Origin: Pseudomonas guariconensis
GTDB taxonomy: Bacteria > Pseudomonadota > Gammaproteobacteria > Pseudomonadales > Pseudomonadaceae
Assembly: GCF_900102675.1 (NCBI RefSeq)
Contig: NZ_FMYX01000006.1
Span: 1 to 64,000, forward strand
DNA: 64,000 nucleotides
Direction: 5' to 3'
This document shows positions 1 through 7,131 of this stretch, one piece after another (position 1 is the stretch's first letter; each line of letters begins with the position of its first letter). The position numbers and the translations under genes were made by a program. The notes under the pieces were generated by a model. The model ran no database searches. It saw only the letters and a program-made list of their open reading frames with translations, and was not told where the DNA came from.

Positions 1-103
1 CGATGTGCCGCTGGACGCGGACCTGGTGATCGATACCCAGACCACCAGCGTTGAAGACGGCGTCAAGCAGGTGCTGGATGTGCTGCTGATCCGCTTGCCA
101 TAA
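1..103 (+). CDS. cysNC: C-terminal end of CysNC / adenylylsulfate kinase (partial)
   Basis: Only the last 33 codons are in the window; the reading frame enters from the left edge and stops with TAA. The tail reads DVPLDADLVIDTQ, then an amphipathic helix (EDGVKQVLDVLL), which fits the end of an APS kinase domain (P-loop kinase). In Pseudomonas the bifunctional CysNC (sulfate adenylyltransferase GTPase plus APS kinase) sits just upstream of zapG and trpS, and that order recurs here. The identification therefore rests on a short tail plus gene order. A strong terminator follows 5 bases after the stop, so this is the end of its operon. Confidence 0.55.
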   Translation, partial: DVPLDADLVIDTQTTSVEDGVKQVLDVLLIRLP

Positions 104-108
104 ACAGA

Positions 109-134
109 AAACCCCGCTTCGGCGGGGTTTTTTG
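109..134 (+). terminator. Rho-independent terminator after cysNC
   Basis: A stem of AACCCCGC / GCGGGGTT around a TTCG-type loop is followed by a run of T. It lies directly behind the partial cysNC gene and marks the border between the core operon and the accessory islet. Confidence 0.9.
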
Positions 135-148
135 TTTATGGCACCTGA

Positions 149-382
149 CTAGTTGCGCAACAGGCGCCGGGTCTGTTTTTCGGTCCTGATCATTTCCAGG
201 TGCCGGTCATAATCGCTGCGTTGCGCGCACGCTGGGCTGTAGGGGGACATGTCGCAGTTGAAGTGTTGATCTGGGTTGTCTGGCCCGAGGTAGGGGCCGC
301 CGGCGCTACAGGCTGATAGGAGCAGGAGGCCGGTGAGAAGTGATTGTTTCAAGAGGCCTAGTGCTGGGGTTGCTTGATCCAT
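149..382 (-). CDS. Small putative lipoprotein, paralogue A
   Basis: A 77-residue protein from the ATG at 382, which has an AGGAG eight bases upstream. A TTG at 352 would give a shorter and more typical signal (KQSLLTGLLLLSAC) but has no visible ribosome site. A type II signal peptide with lipobox LSAC is followed by a short mature part with F-N-C-D-M-x-P-Y, a second Cys nine residues after the first, then R-x-D-Y. The same pattern occurs in the gene at 1424-1603 and in the remnant at 358-563, so this is one of three related copies. I do not recognise the family. The export route (lipoprotein, probably outer membrane) is inferred from the lipobox only. Confidence 0.6.
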   Translation of the reverse strand: MDQATPALGLLKQSLLTGLLLLSACSAGGPYLGPDNPDQHFNCDMSPYSPACAQRSDYDRHLEMIRTEKQTRRLLRN

Positions 383-563
383 CGAAAGTACTCCTGATAG
401 TCCATTTGCCGTTCGTGGCCATGCCGGAAAGGATCCATGTCGCATTTGAAATGAACCGCTTATCGGTCCGGGAAGAATAAAGGCATTTGTTATTGCGTCC
501 TGCTAGAAAGATTACTGATAGAGCGGTCAGCTCTTTAATGGTTGGGTAGGGTAAGCCGTTCAT
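358..563 (-). pseudogene. Decayed third copy of the small lipoprotein
   Basis: One minus-strand frame ending at the TAG at 358-360 reads FKCDMDPF, then DYQEYF. This matches FKCDMDPY and DYQEHY of the intact paralogue at 1424-1603. Upstream in the same frame the matching PDR is followed by TAA where the paralogue has Gln, and another stop lies a few codons further up. A hydrophobic signal-like stretch (ALSVIFLAG) is in a different frame and carries Arg where a lipobox Cys is expected. So the copy has at least one frameshift and two stops. Its 3' end overlaps the possible ATG start of the 149-382 gene, meaning that gene's AGGAG site lies inside old coding DNA. Confidence 0.6.
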
Positions 564-620
564 TGATTATTCTTTTGTGGGGGTGACGTGTTTTGGATTT
601 CTAAGTCTGACAAGTAAGCC

Positions 621-629
621 TGGTAAAAT
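621..629 (+). promoter_or_regulatory. Possible extended -10 promoter for the small-membrane-protein/lectin pair
   Basis: TGGTAAAAT fits an extended -10 element (TGn plus a -10 hexamer). No good -35 is visible 17 bases upstream, which is tolerated for extended -10 promoters. It lies about 50 bases before the ATG at 680, in AT-rich DNA. This is inference from sequence only. Confidence 0.3.
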
Positions 630-679
630 CTGGATTGTATGTTGTGCGACATCTCGGCTGCGGCTGTAGGGAGAGTCTG

Positions 680-787
680 ATGACTATAGGGGGAGGGTTT
701 CCGGTTCGCTTAGGCTTTGCACGACTTGTAATTATTGTGGGACTAGTTTTGGTAGGCCGGCTTTACCAAGCCCTTTCGGCTCAATAA
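680..787 (+). CDS. Small single-pass membrane protein (35 residues)
   Basis: An ATG with a GGGAGAG ribosome site six bases upstream opens a 35-codon frame ending in TAA. The N-terminus is short, Gly-rich and basic (MTIGGGFPVRLGFAR). A hydrophobic stretch of about 12-13 residues (LVIIVGLVLVG) and a short tail follow, so one membrane helix is likely. Its stop lies 14 bases before the lectin-like gene at 802 in the same direction, which suggests a two-gene operon. I do not recognise the protein. It could be a membrane partner, a small toxin-like peptide or an immunity-type peptide for the next gene; nothing in the sequence decides between these. Confidence 0.45.
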   Translation: MTIGGGFPVRLGFARLVIIVGLVLVGRLYQALSAQ

Positions 788-801
788 TTAAAGGTGGTGT
801 A

Positions 802-1320
802 ATGGGGAAGTATTCAAAAGTGAAGGTTGCACGATTCAGCGGGTCTGGAGGTACCGTCCTTCCTCCCAACCAATCTATGCATGCGGGCGATTTCATAAAA
901 TCTCCTAATGGGCGCTATGCGCTGCGTCTTCGCCCTGATGGAAACTTAGTACTTGAAGATCGTGGCTCTGTAATCTGGGTGGCTAACGAGAAACAACCGC
1001 ACAGCGACACTTTCAAATTGAGAAAGCGGGAAACACTTCACTTCGTTATCCAGAATTCTGGCTTTCTCTATGATCCATCCCGTGGTCGGGTATGGTCCGC
1101 TCAAGCTACAGAGACTCGAGACAAGTCCTATTGGCGTCATAATCACCTAGGAGTAACCGATACAGGTAATCTGGAAATTTATGATAGAAGGAATGGAGAG
1201 ATTAGATGGGCGCGCTCAGGGTTTGTGCCAGGCCGCCTTCGGCGTAGGGAAAAGATATGGCCGCACTCTGACCTGCCTGAGCTTCCTCCGCTATTCCAAG
1301 TAAAGCATGATTATCCCTAG
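802..1320 (+). CDS. Bulb-type (B-lectin, MMBL-fold) lectin-like protein
   Basis: A 172-residue protein with start ATG behind AAAGGTGG. Residues about 12-145 have the monocot mannose-binding lectin pattern: LPPNQSMHAGDFI, then LRPDGNLVLED with VIWVAN, and later TGNLEIYDRRNGEIRWA. The sugar-site motif QxDxNxVxY is degenerate: the first site keeps D-x-N-x-V but has lost Q and Y, and the second keeps only N and Y. There is no signal peptide, as in the LlpA lectin-like bacteriocins. LlpA proteins, however, have two lectin domains in about 270 residues, whereas this has about one domain plus a basic, Pro-rich tail. Possible roles are a single-domain bacteriocin relative, a polysaccharide-binding protein or an effector. 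GC is lower than in the flanking core genes. Confidence 0.65.
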   Translation: MGKYSKVKVARFSGSGGTVLPPNQSMHAGDFIKSPNGRYALRLRPDGNLVLEDRGSVIWVANEKQPHSDTFKLRKRETLHFVIQNSGFLYDPSRGRVWSAQATETRDKSYWRHNHLGVTDTGNLEIYDRRNGEIRWARSGFVPGRLRRREKIWPHSDLPELPPLFQVKHDYP

Positions 1321-1423
1321 CTTTAGGGGTAGCCGAATATACGTGGCTCCAAGTTTAATCCCCTGGGTTTGGTGACATGGCTTGGAGCTGTCGGCTGACT
1401 TTAAGTAAGAAGTTGTGATGAGC

Positions 1424-1603
1424 TTAGTGTCGCGGCTTTTGGATCAGTTTGTAATGCTCTTGATAATCTATTCTTCTTTCGCAACCTTGCCGATAGGGGT
1501 CCATGTCACATTTGAATTTTATGTCTTGTCTATCAGGGATCCACATCCAGTCGTTGCCGCACCCGGAAAGAAAAAACATGAGCATAAGGTTGAGGTGTTT
1601 CAT
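1424..1603 (-). CDS. Small putative lipoprotein, paralogue B
   Basis: A 59-residue protein from the ATG at 1603 (alternative ATG at 1618 in the same frame, five residues longer). The signal MKHLNLMLMFFLSGC has an LSGC lipobox at residues 12-15. The mature part has PDRQDIKFKCDMDPYRQGC, then R-R-I-D-Y-Q-E-H-Y. It shares the FKCDMDP, second Cys and R-x-D-Y pattern with the gene at 149-382 and the remnant at 358-563. The function is unknown. The lectin pair at 680-1320, on the opposite strand, sits between this copy and the other two. Confidence 0.6.
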   Translation of the reverse strand: MKHLNLMLMFFLSGCGNDWMWIPDRQDIKFKCDMDPYRQGCERRIDYQEHYKLIQKPRH

Positions 1604-1837
1604 GGTGTGCTCGCGCATCTAAGGGGCCGTTTATTTTCACCACGAACCCTGTTGAGGGATACTTCATTTTTTCACAAGCTTAAGTAGGAAGCTCTCCTCG
1701 TTAGTGGGAGACGGGTCTTACATAGGAGGGTGGCGCATGCCTTCATGGGGGCATAGATGAATCGACCGGATGAAAACATGCGCTAGTTAGTTTTGTGGTG
1801 TCGTGTGGAGTCGCTGGGTATAAGGTTTTCAGCTATT

Positions 1838-2317
1838 TCATATGTGTTTTTCCGACACCGGAATCACTCGCCGCTCCTTCACCGCCTTGTACGAAAAACT
1901 CGAATAGATCTCTTTAACGCCCGGCAAACGCTGCAACACCTCCCGGGTAAATTCCCCGAACGATTCCAGGTCCCGCGCAAGGATCTCCAACAAGAAGTCA
2001 TAGCGCCCGGAAATGTTGTGGCAGGAAACGATCTCGGGGATTTCCAACAGCCGTTTCTCGAAGGCCAGGGCCATTTCCTTGGTGTGCGAGTCCATCATGA
2101 TGCTCACGAAGGCGGTCACGCCAAAGCCCAGTGACTTGGGCGAGAGGATGGCTTGATAGCCGGTGATGTAGCCGTTGTCCTCCAGCAGTTTGACGCGACG
2201 CCAGCAGGGCGAGGTGGTGAGGGAAACCTGGTCGGCAAGTTCAGCGACGGTGAGGCGGGCATTGTCCTGCAAGGCCGCGAGCAGGGCGCGGTCGGTGCGG
2301 TCTAGGGTCGAAGGCAT
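1838..2317 (-). CDS. mdeR: Lrp/AsnC-family regulator of the methionine gamma-lyase operon
   Basis: A 159-residue Lrp/AsnC regulator. The N-terminal winged helix-turn-helix (LDRTDRALLAALQDNARLT, recognition region TSPCWRRVKLLE) is followed by the RAM/AsnC ligand domain (IVSCHNISGRYDFLLEI). The start has a GGAGGG ribosome site. It is divergent from mdeA across a 127-bp spacer. In P. putida, MdeR is the known Lrp-type activator of mdeAB, so position and family both support the name. The effector is probably methionine or a product of its breakdown, which is inference from the pathway. Confidence 0.85.
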   Translation of the reverse strand: MPSTLDRTDRALLAALQDNARLTVAELADQVSLTTSPCWRRVKLLEDNGYITGYQAILSPKSLGFGVTAFVSIMMDSHTKEMALAFEKRLLEIPEIVSCHNISGRYDFLLEILARDLESFGEFTREVLQRLPGVKEIYSSFSYKAVKERRVIPVSEKHI

Positions 2318-2444
2318 GATTTGCCCTCCTGGTGTTTGGTTTGTTGTTTTTATGCCAAAAGATATGCGAATGCGTGGGCGATTTTGGAAAATTACCCGCG
2401 ACCCGGTGGCATAAGCTTATAACAAACCATCAGAGGCTGTTGCC
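2318..2444. promoter_or_regulatory. mdeR-mdeA divergent control region
   Basis: This AT-richer spacer must hold both promoters and the MdeR operator. Visible structure includes a CCAAAA / TTTTGG inverted pair (2355-2360 and 2382-2387) and a perfect palindrome ATAAGCTTAT at 2411-2420, about 25 bases before the mdeA ATG. No clean sigma-70 pair was found. Which element MdeR binds is not decidable from sequence. Confidence 0.5.
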
Positions 2445-3641
2445 ATGCGCGACTCCAATAACAACACCGGTTTTTCAACACGGGCCATCCATCATGGCTA
2501 TGACCCGCTTTCCCACGGCGGCGCGCTGGTGCCGCCGGTGTACCAGACCGCCACCTATGCCTTCCCGACTGTCGAGTACGGCGCGGCCTGTTTTGCAGGT
2601 GAGGAGAGTGGGCATTTCTACAGCCGCATTTCCAACCCGACCCTGGCCTTGCTCGAACAACGCATGGCATCGCTAGAAGGTGGCGAAGCAGGACTGGCGT
2701 TGGCCTCGGGCATGGGCGCCATCACCTCGACGCTATGGACGCTACTACGTCCGGGCGATGAGCTGATCGTTGGGCGTACCCTGTACGGCTGCACCTTTGC
2801 CTACTTGCACCATGGCATCGGCGAATTCGGAGTCAAGATCCAGCACGTTGACCTTAACGACGAAAAGGCGTTGAAGGCGGCCATAACCTCTAAGACCCGG
2901 ATGATCTATTTCGAAAGCCCGGCCAACCCCAACATGCAACTGGTCGATATCGCGGCCGTCGCAGAGGCGGTGCGTGGTCGCGACATCCACGTCGTGGTCG
3001 ACAATACTTACTGCACGCCCTACTTGCAGCGTCCGCTGGAGCTGGGTGCCGACCTGGTGGTGCATTCGGCCACCAAGTACCTGAGCGGCCATGGCGATAT
3101 CACTGCGGGCCTGGTGGTCGGGCGCAAGGCGCTGATCGACCGGATCCGCCTGGAAGGCCTGAAGGACATGACCGGCGCGGTCCTTTCGCCTCACGATGCC
3201 TCGCTGCTGATGCGCGGCATGAAGACCCTTGCCCTGCGCATGGAGCGCCACTGCAGCAACGCTCAGCAGTTAGCCGAGTACCTGGCGCGCCAGCCCCAGG
3301 TGGAGTTGATCCACTATCCGGGCCTGCCGAGTTTTGTCCAGCATGCGTTGGCTCAGCGGCAGATGCGCCTGCCGGGCGGGATGATCGCGTTCGAGCTCAA
3401 GGGTGGGATCGAGGCGGGGCGTCGGTTCATGAATGCCCTGCAGTTGTTCAGTCGGGCGGTGAGCTTGGGCGATGCCGAGTCACTGGCCCAGCATCCGGCG
3501 AGCATGACCCATTCGAGCTATACGCCGCAGGAGCGCGCGCACCATGGCATCTCTGAGGGCCTTGTGCGGCTGTCGGTGGGGTTGGAAGACATCGATGACT
3601 TGGTGGCTGATATCGCCCAGGCATTGAAGGCCTGCGCCTGA
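2445..3641 (+). CDS. mdeA: L-methionine gamma-lyase
   Basis: Splits L-methionine into methanethiol, ammonia and 2-oxobutyrate; a PLP enzyme of the Cys/Met metabolism family, cytosolic and normally a homotetramer. At 398 residues it matches P. putida methionine gamma-lyase exactly in length. Landmarks are at the expected positions: Tyr59 and Arg61 (phosphate binding from the neighbouring subunit), Tyr114, Cys116 (the residue that marks true gamma-lyases) and Lys211 (Schiff base) in SATKYLSGH. Cys116 argues against cystathionine gamma-synthase or O-acetylhomoserine sulfhydrylase. Start ATG with AGAGG upstream. It is followed by mdeB and controlled by the divergent mdeR. Confidence 0.95.
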   Translation: MRDSNNNTGFSTRAIHHGYDPLSHGGALVPPVYQTATYAFPTVEYGAACFAGEESGHFYSRISNPTLALLEQRMASLEGGEAGLALASGMGAITSTLWTLLRPGDELIVGRTLYGCTFAYLHHGIGEFGVKIQHVDLNDEKALKAAITSKTRMIYFESPANPNMQLVDIAAVAEAVRGRDIHVVVDNTYCTPYLQRPLELGADLVVHSATKYLSGHGDITAGLVVGRKALIDRIRLEGLKDMTGAVLSPHDASLLMRGMKTLALRMERHCSNAQQLAEYLARQPQVELIHYPGLPSFVQHALAQRQMRLPGGMIAFELKGGIEAGRRFMNALQLFSRAVSLGDAESLAQHPASMTHSSYTPQERAHHGISEGLVRLSVGLEDIDDLVADIAQALKACA

Positions 3642-3663
3642 AGCCGCGCCAAGCGCTGTGTGA

Positions 3664-3677
3664 GCGGGTTTACCCGC
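3664..3677. repeat. REP-type hairpin between mdeA and mdeB
   Basis: GCGGGTTTACCCGC is a palindromic core of the Pseudomonas putida REP type, lying in the 68-base spacer between mdeA and the chosen mdeB start. In an mdeAB transcript it would form a hairpin that could protect the mdeA message or reduce read-through. Confidence 0.6.
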
Positions 3678-3709
3678 AAATCGTGTCCGGAAACCGAAGG
3701 AAAAGCCCG

Positions 3710-6400
3710 ATGGTGGCGATGATGAATCCGAACGAGCCATTGACGGCCCAGGGTACCGACCTGGACAGCGACCCGGCTGAAACCCGCGAATGGTGCGAAG
3801 CGCTCGAGTCTACCCTGGCCCATTGCGGCCCGGCGCGGGCGCGCTATCTGCTACAGCGTTTGCAAAGCCATGCACTGGAATTGGGGCTGGCGCGCGATAC
3901 CTTGCCGTTCTCGGCCTACCGCAACACCTTGTCGGTGGAGCAGCAAGGCGCCTATCCGGGCGACCTGGAGATGGACGAGCGCATCACTGGCATCCTGCGC
4001 TGGAACGCGCTGGCCATGGTGGTGCGGGCCAATCATGCCTATGGCGATCTGGGTGGGCATATCGCCAGTTATGCCTCGGCGGCGGAGATCTTCGAGGTGG
4101 GCTTCCAGCACTTTTTCCGGGGCGAGAGCGGTGGCGAGCGACGCTCGGCAGACCTGGTGTTCTTCCAGCCTCATTCCGCCCCGGGTATCTATGCCCGGGC
4201 ATTTCTCGAAGGGCGTTTGAGCGAGGCGCAACTGGCCAGCTATCGCCAGGAAGTCGCCGGCAATGGCCTGTGCTCTTACCCACACCCTTGGTTGATGCCC
4301 GACTTCTGGCAGTTTCCCACCGGTTCCATGGGGATCGGTCCGCTCAATGCCATCTACCAGGCGCGTTTCATGCGCTATCTGCAGCACCGTGGTGTGCTCG
4401 AGACGGAGTCACGGCATGTCTGGGGCGTGTTCGGTGATGGCGAAATGGACGAACCGGAGTCCACCGCAGGCCTGACCCTGGCGGCGCGCGAAGGCCTGGA
4501 CAACCTGACGTTCATCGTCAACTGCAACCTGCAACGCCTGGATGGCCCGGTGCGCGGCAACGGGCAGATCATCCAGGAACTGGAAGCGCTGTTCAGCGGC
4601 GCCGGTTGGAACGTGATCAAGGTGCTCTGGGGCTCGGAGTGGGATGCTCTGTTCGCCCGCGACCATGACCATGTGCTGCTGCGTCAACTTGCAGCGACGC
4701 CCGATGGCCAGTTCCAGACCCTTGGCGCCAACGACGGCACCTACAACCTGGAGCATTTCTTCAACCAGCACCCGGCACTGCAACAGCTGGTGGCGCACAT
4801 GAGCTCCGACGAGATCAACGCCCTCAAGCGTGGCGGTCATGATTTTCGCAAGCTATACGCCGCCTATGCCGCGGCCAAGGCATGCAAGGGCCGGCCGACG
4901 GTGATCCTGGCCAAGACCAAGAAGGGCTATGGCATGAGCAGCGCTGGCGAGTCGCGGATGACTGCGCACCAGGCCAAGAAGCTCGACGTTCAGGCACTGC
5001 TGGCATTTCGGGATCGCTTCCATCTCCCCCTGTCGGACGAAGCCGTGGAGCAACTGCGCTTCTACCGGCCTGACGAGGACAGCCCGGAGATGCGTTACCT
5101 GCGCAAGCAGCGTGCTGCGTTGGGCGGGCCGTTGCCGATGCGGCGCAGCGACTGTCCTCGCCTGCCGTTGCCGGATCTTGAAACCTTCGGTGGTTTTGCC
5201 TTGCACGCTGAGGGCAAGGAAATGTCCACCACCATGGCCGCCGTGCGCCTGCTCGGCCACTGGTTGAAGGCGCCGGAGCTGGGTCCGCGGGTGGTACCGA
5301 TCGTCGCCGATGAGGCGCGTACGTTCGGTATGGCCAGTTTGTTCAGACAGATCGGTATCTATTCGTCTTGCGGGCAGCGTTACGAGCCTGAGGATGCCGG
5401 GTCTTTGCTCACCTACAAAGAGGCGCGTGACGGCCAGTTGCTCGAAGAGGGCATCACCGAGGCAGGGGCGATTTCTTCTTGGGTAGCGGCGGCCACGTCC
5501 TACGCGGTACACGGCGAGCCTATGTTGCCGGTGTACATCTATTACTCGATGTTCGGATTCCAGCGGGTCGGTGACCTGATCTGGGCTGCCGCCGACCAGC
5601 GCGCCCGTGGCTTGTTGCTGGGGGCTACGGCCGGGCGCACCACCTTGGGTGGCGAAGGATTGCAGCACCAGGACGGCTCCAGCTTGGTGATGGCGGCCTT
5701 GGTGCCCAACTGCCGGGCCTGGGACCCATGCTTTGCCGGCGAGCTGGCCGTGATTCTCGATCATGCAGCCCGGCGCATGCTGGTGGAGCAGTGCGACGAA
5801 TTCCACTACGTGGCGGTGATGAACGAAAACTATCCACAGCCCTCGTTGCCCGAGGCGATGCACGGCGATGTGCTTCGCGGCATGTACCGTTTCGCCAGGC
5901 AGCAGGCCCTGCAGCCACGTGCCAAGGTGCGTCTGCTGGGCTCAGGGGCGATTCTGCGCGAGGTGATTGCCGCCAGTGAGCTGCTCGCTACCGAATGGCA
6001 GGTGGACAGTGATGTGTTCAGTGTCACCAGTTTCAGCGAACTGGCACGCGAGGCACGGGAAGTGCAGCGAGCGGCGACCCAAGGGCGAGGCGGGGTCAGC
6101 CACGTGAGCCTGTGCCTGGCGGGTGATGACCCGGTGGTTGCCGCCACAGACTATGCCCGGGCCTGGCCGCAGTTGATCGCCGAATACGTACCGGCACCTT
6201 ACATGACCCTGGGTACCGATGGCTTCGGGCGCAGCGATACACGTCAGCAACTGCGGCGGTTCTTCGAGGTGGATCGTTACGGTGTGGTGATGGCAGCGCT
6301 GTACAGCCTGGTCAGGCAGGGGCGGTTGGACGAGCAGGTATTGGAGCAGGCGAGGGCGCGGTACGAAATCGCTGGCGGGGTGGCCCCTTGGTGTCGATGA
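3710..6400 (+). CDS. mdeB: MdeB, AceE-type 2-oxo acid dehydrogenase E1 (2-oxobutyrate)
   Basis: A homodimeric, thiamine diphosphate-dependent E1 subunit of pyruvate dehydrogenase (AceE) type, 896 residues from the ATG at 3710 (AAGGA upstream). A GTG at 3683 in frame would add nine residues but lacks a ribosome site. The ThDP/Mg motif GDGEMDEPES with NCNLQRLDG is present, as is a transketolase-like C-terminal half (GEGLQHQDGSS). Next to mdeA the natural substrate is 2-oxobutyrate from methionine, giving propionyl-CoA together with E2/E3. P. putida MdeB is described in this role. No E2 or E3 gene lies here, so it presumably borrows them from the housekeeping complex. A second, true aceE is expected elsewhere. 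Confidence 0.88.
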   Translation: MVAMMNPNEPLTAQGTDLDSDPAETREWCEALESTLAHCGPARARYLLQRLQSHALELGLARDTLPFSAYRNTLSVEQQGAYPGDLEMDERITGILRWNALAMVVRANHAYGDLGGHIASYASAAEIFEVGFQHFFRGESGGERRSADLVFFQPHSAPGIYARAFLEGRLSEAQLASYRQEVAGNGLCSYPHPWLMPDFWQFPTGSMGIGPLNAIYQARFMRYLQHRGVLETESRHVWGVFGDGEMDEPESTAGLTLAAREGLDNLTFIVNCNLQRLDGPVRGNGQIIQELEALFSGAGWNVIKVLWGSEWDALFARDHDHVLLRQLAATPDGQFQTLGANDGTYNLEHFFNQHPALQQLVAHMSSDEINALKRGGHDFRKLYAAYAAAKACKGRPTVILAKTKKGYGMSSAGESRMTAHQAKKLDVQALLAFRDRFHLPLSDEAVEQLRFYRPDEDSPEMRYLRKQRAALGGPLPMRRSDCPRLPLPDLETFGGFALHAEGKEMSTTMAAVRLLGHWLKAPELGPRVVPIVADEARTFGMASLFRQIGIYSSCGQRYEPEDAGSLLTYKEARDGQLLEEGITEAGAISSWVAAATSYAVHGEPMLPVYIYYSMFGFQRVGDLIWAAADQRARGLLLGATAGRTTLGGEGLQHQDGSSLVMAALVPNCRAWDPCFAGELAVILDHAARRMLVEQCDEFHYVAVMNENYPQPSLPEAMHGDVLRGMYRFARQQALQPRAKVRLLGSGAILREVIAASELLATEWQVDSDVFSVTSFSELAREAREVQRAATQGRGGVSHVSLCLAGDDPVVAATDYARAWPQLIAEYVPAPYMTLGTDGFGRSDTRQQLRRFFEVDRYGVVMAALYSLVRQGRLDEQVLEQARARYEIAGGVAPWCR

Positions 6401-6528
6401 GCGGCAGCTTGGCAAGGGCTTGTGTTTGAAGGCAAGCCCATTTCGTCCTCGTGGTGCTTTGCAGCTCATCGCAGGCTTCGCCAGCTCTTATGGGCGTTGC
6501 TAGGAAGTTGCTTACAAACGCCCACAAA

Positions 6529-6553
6529 AAAAGGCCTCTTGCGAGGCCTTTTT
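6529..6553. terminator. Bidirectional terminator between mdeB and zapG
   Basis: AAAGGCCTC and GAGGCCTTT form a stem around a TTGC loop, with an A-run before and a T-run after. It can stop both the rightward mde transcript and the leftward zapG transcript. Confidence 0.9.
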
Positions 6554-6558
6554 CATGT

Positions 6559-6996
6559 TCAGCGTTTGAGGCCGTAGCTCTCGTCGAGCATGCCCGGCGA
6601 GTTCGGCGCCTTGGGCGCGTAGTCGCGAGGCACTTCGGCGGTGTCCTTCGGCGGAGTCAGGCGATCACGCGGGCCCTGGGCCGCTTCGGAGTGCAGGGCG
6701 GCCAGCAGGCGCTGGCGGGTCACGTCGTCGAGGGCCAGACGGTTGGCGCCGTCGGCCAAGTGGTCCTGGACGTCCTGGTAGCTCTGGGTCAGTTTCTTGA
6801 CCAGCGCTGCTGTGCTGTTGAAGTGGGTGACCACTTCGTTCTGGTAGCTATCGAAGCGCTGCTGGATGTCATCCAACTGACGCTGGGTGCTGCTGGGCGC
6901 TGCGTTGGGCAGCAGACGGGCGACGACAAAGCCCACCACCACGCCGACGACGAGGGCCAGGGTCGGCAACAACCAAACAAGGAGCGAGAGTTCCAC
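6559..6996 (-). CDS. zapG: ZapG (YhcB, DUF1043) inner-membrane division/envelope protein
   Basis: A 145-residue protein starting at a GTG with a strong AGGAAGGA site. One N-terminal membrane helix (residues about 5-28, rich in Val/Leu) is followed by a long helical, coiled-coil region (TQRQLDDIQQRFDSYQNEV) and a Pro-rich, disordered tail. This is the layout of YhcB/ZapG, which in E. coli links division and envelope synthesis at the inner membrane. The same gene precedes trpS in other pseudomonads. It is divergent from the hydrolase gene. Confidence 0.85.
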   Translation of the reverse strand: MELSLLVWLLPTLALVVGVVVGFVVARLLPNAAPSSTQRQLDDIQQRFDSYQNEVVTHFNSTAALVKKLTQSYQDVQDHLADGANRLALDDVTRQRLLAALHSEAAQGPRDRLTPPKDTAEVPRDYAPKAPNSPGMLDESYGLKR

Positions 6997-7131
6997 GAGT
7001 CCTTCCTCTATAAACGGCTTTGCTTTACGTTAACGGCTCAGACCTGCGCTGTATACCGCGAGCGATCGCAAATCAGAACAGAATTCTTCAGCTAGACGAG
7101 TCGACCTTCACAGAGGTCACGGAGTAGTGCC

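Noticed and set aside
306..563. 85-codon minus-strand frame taken as a gene
   Set aside because: It reads the decayed lipoprotein copy in the wrong frame over its second half; better explained as a pseudogene.
1346..1388. GCTCCAAG / CTTGGAGC inverted repeat after the lectin gene
   Set aside because: Eight-base arms with a 27-base loop and no T-run; too weak to call a terminator.
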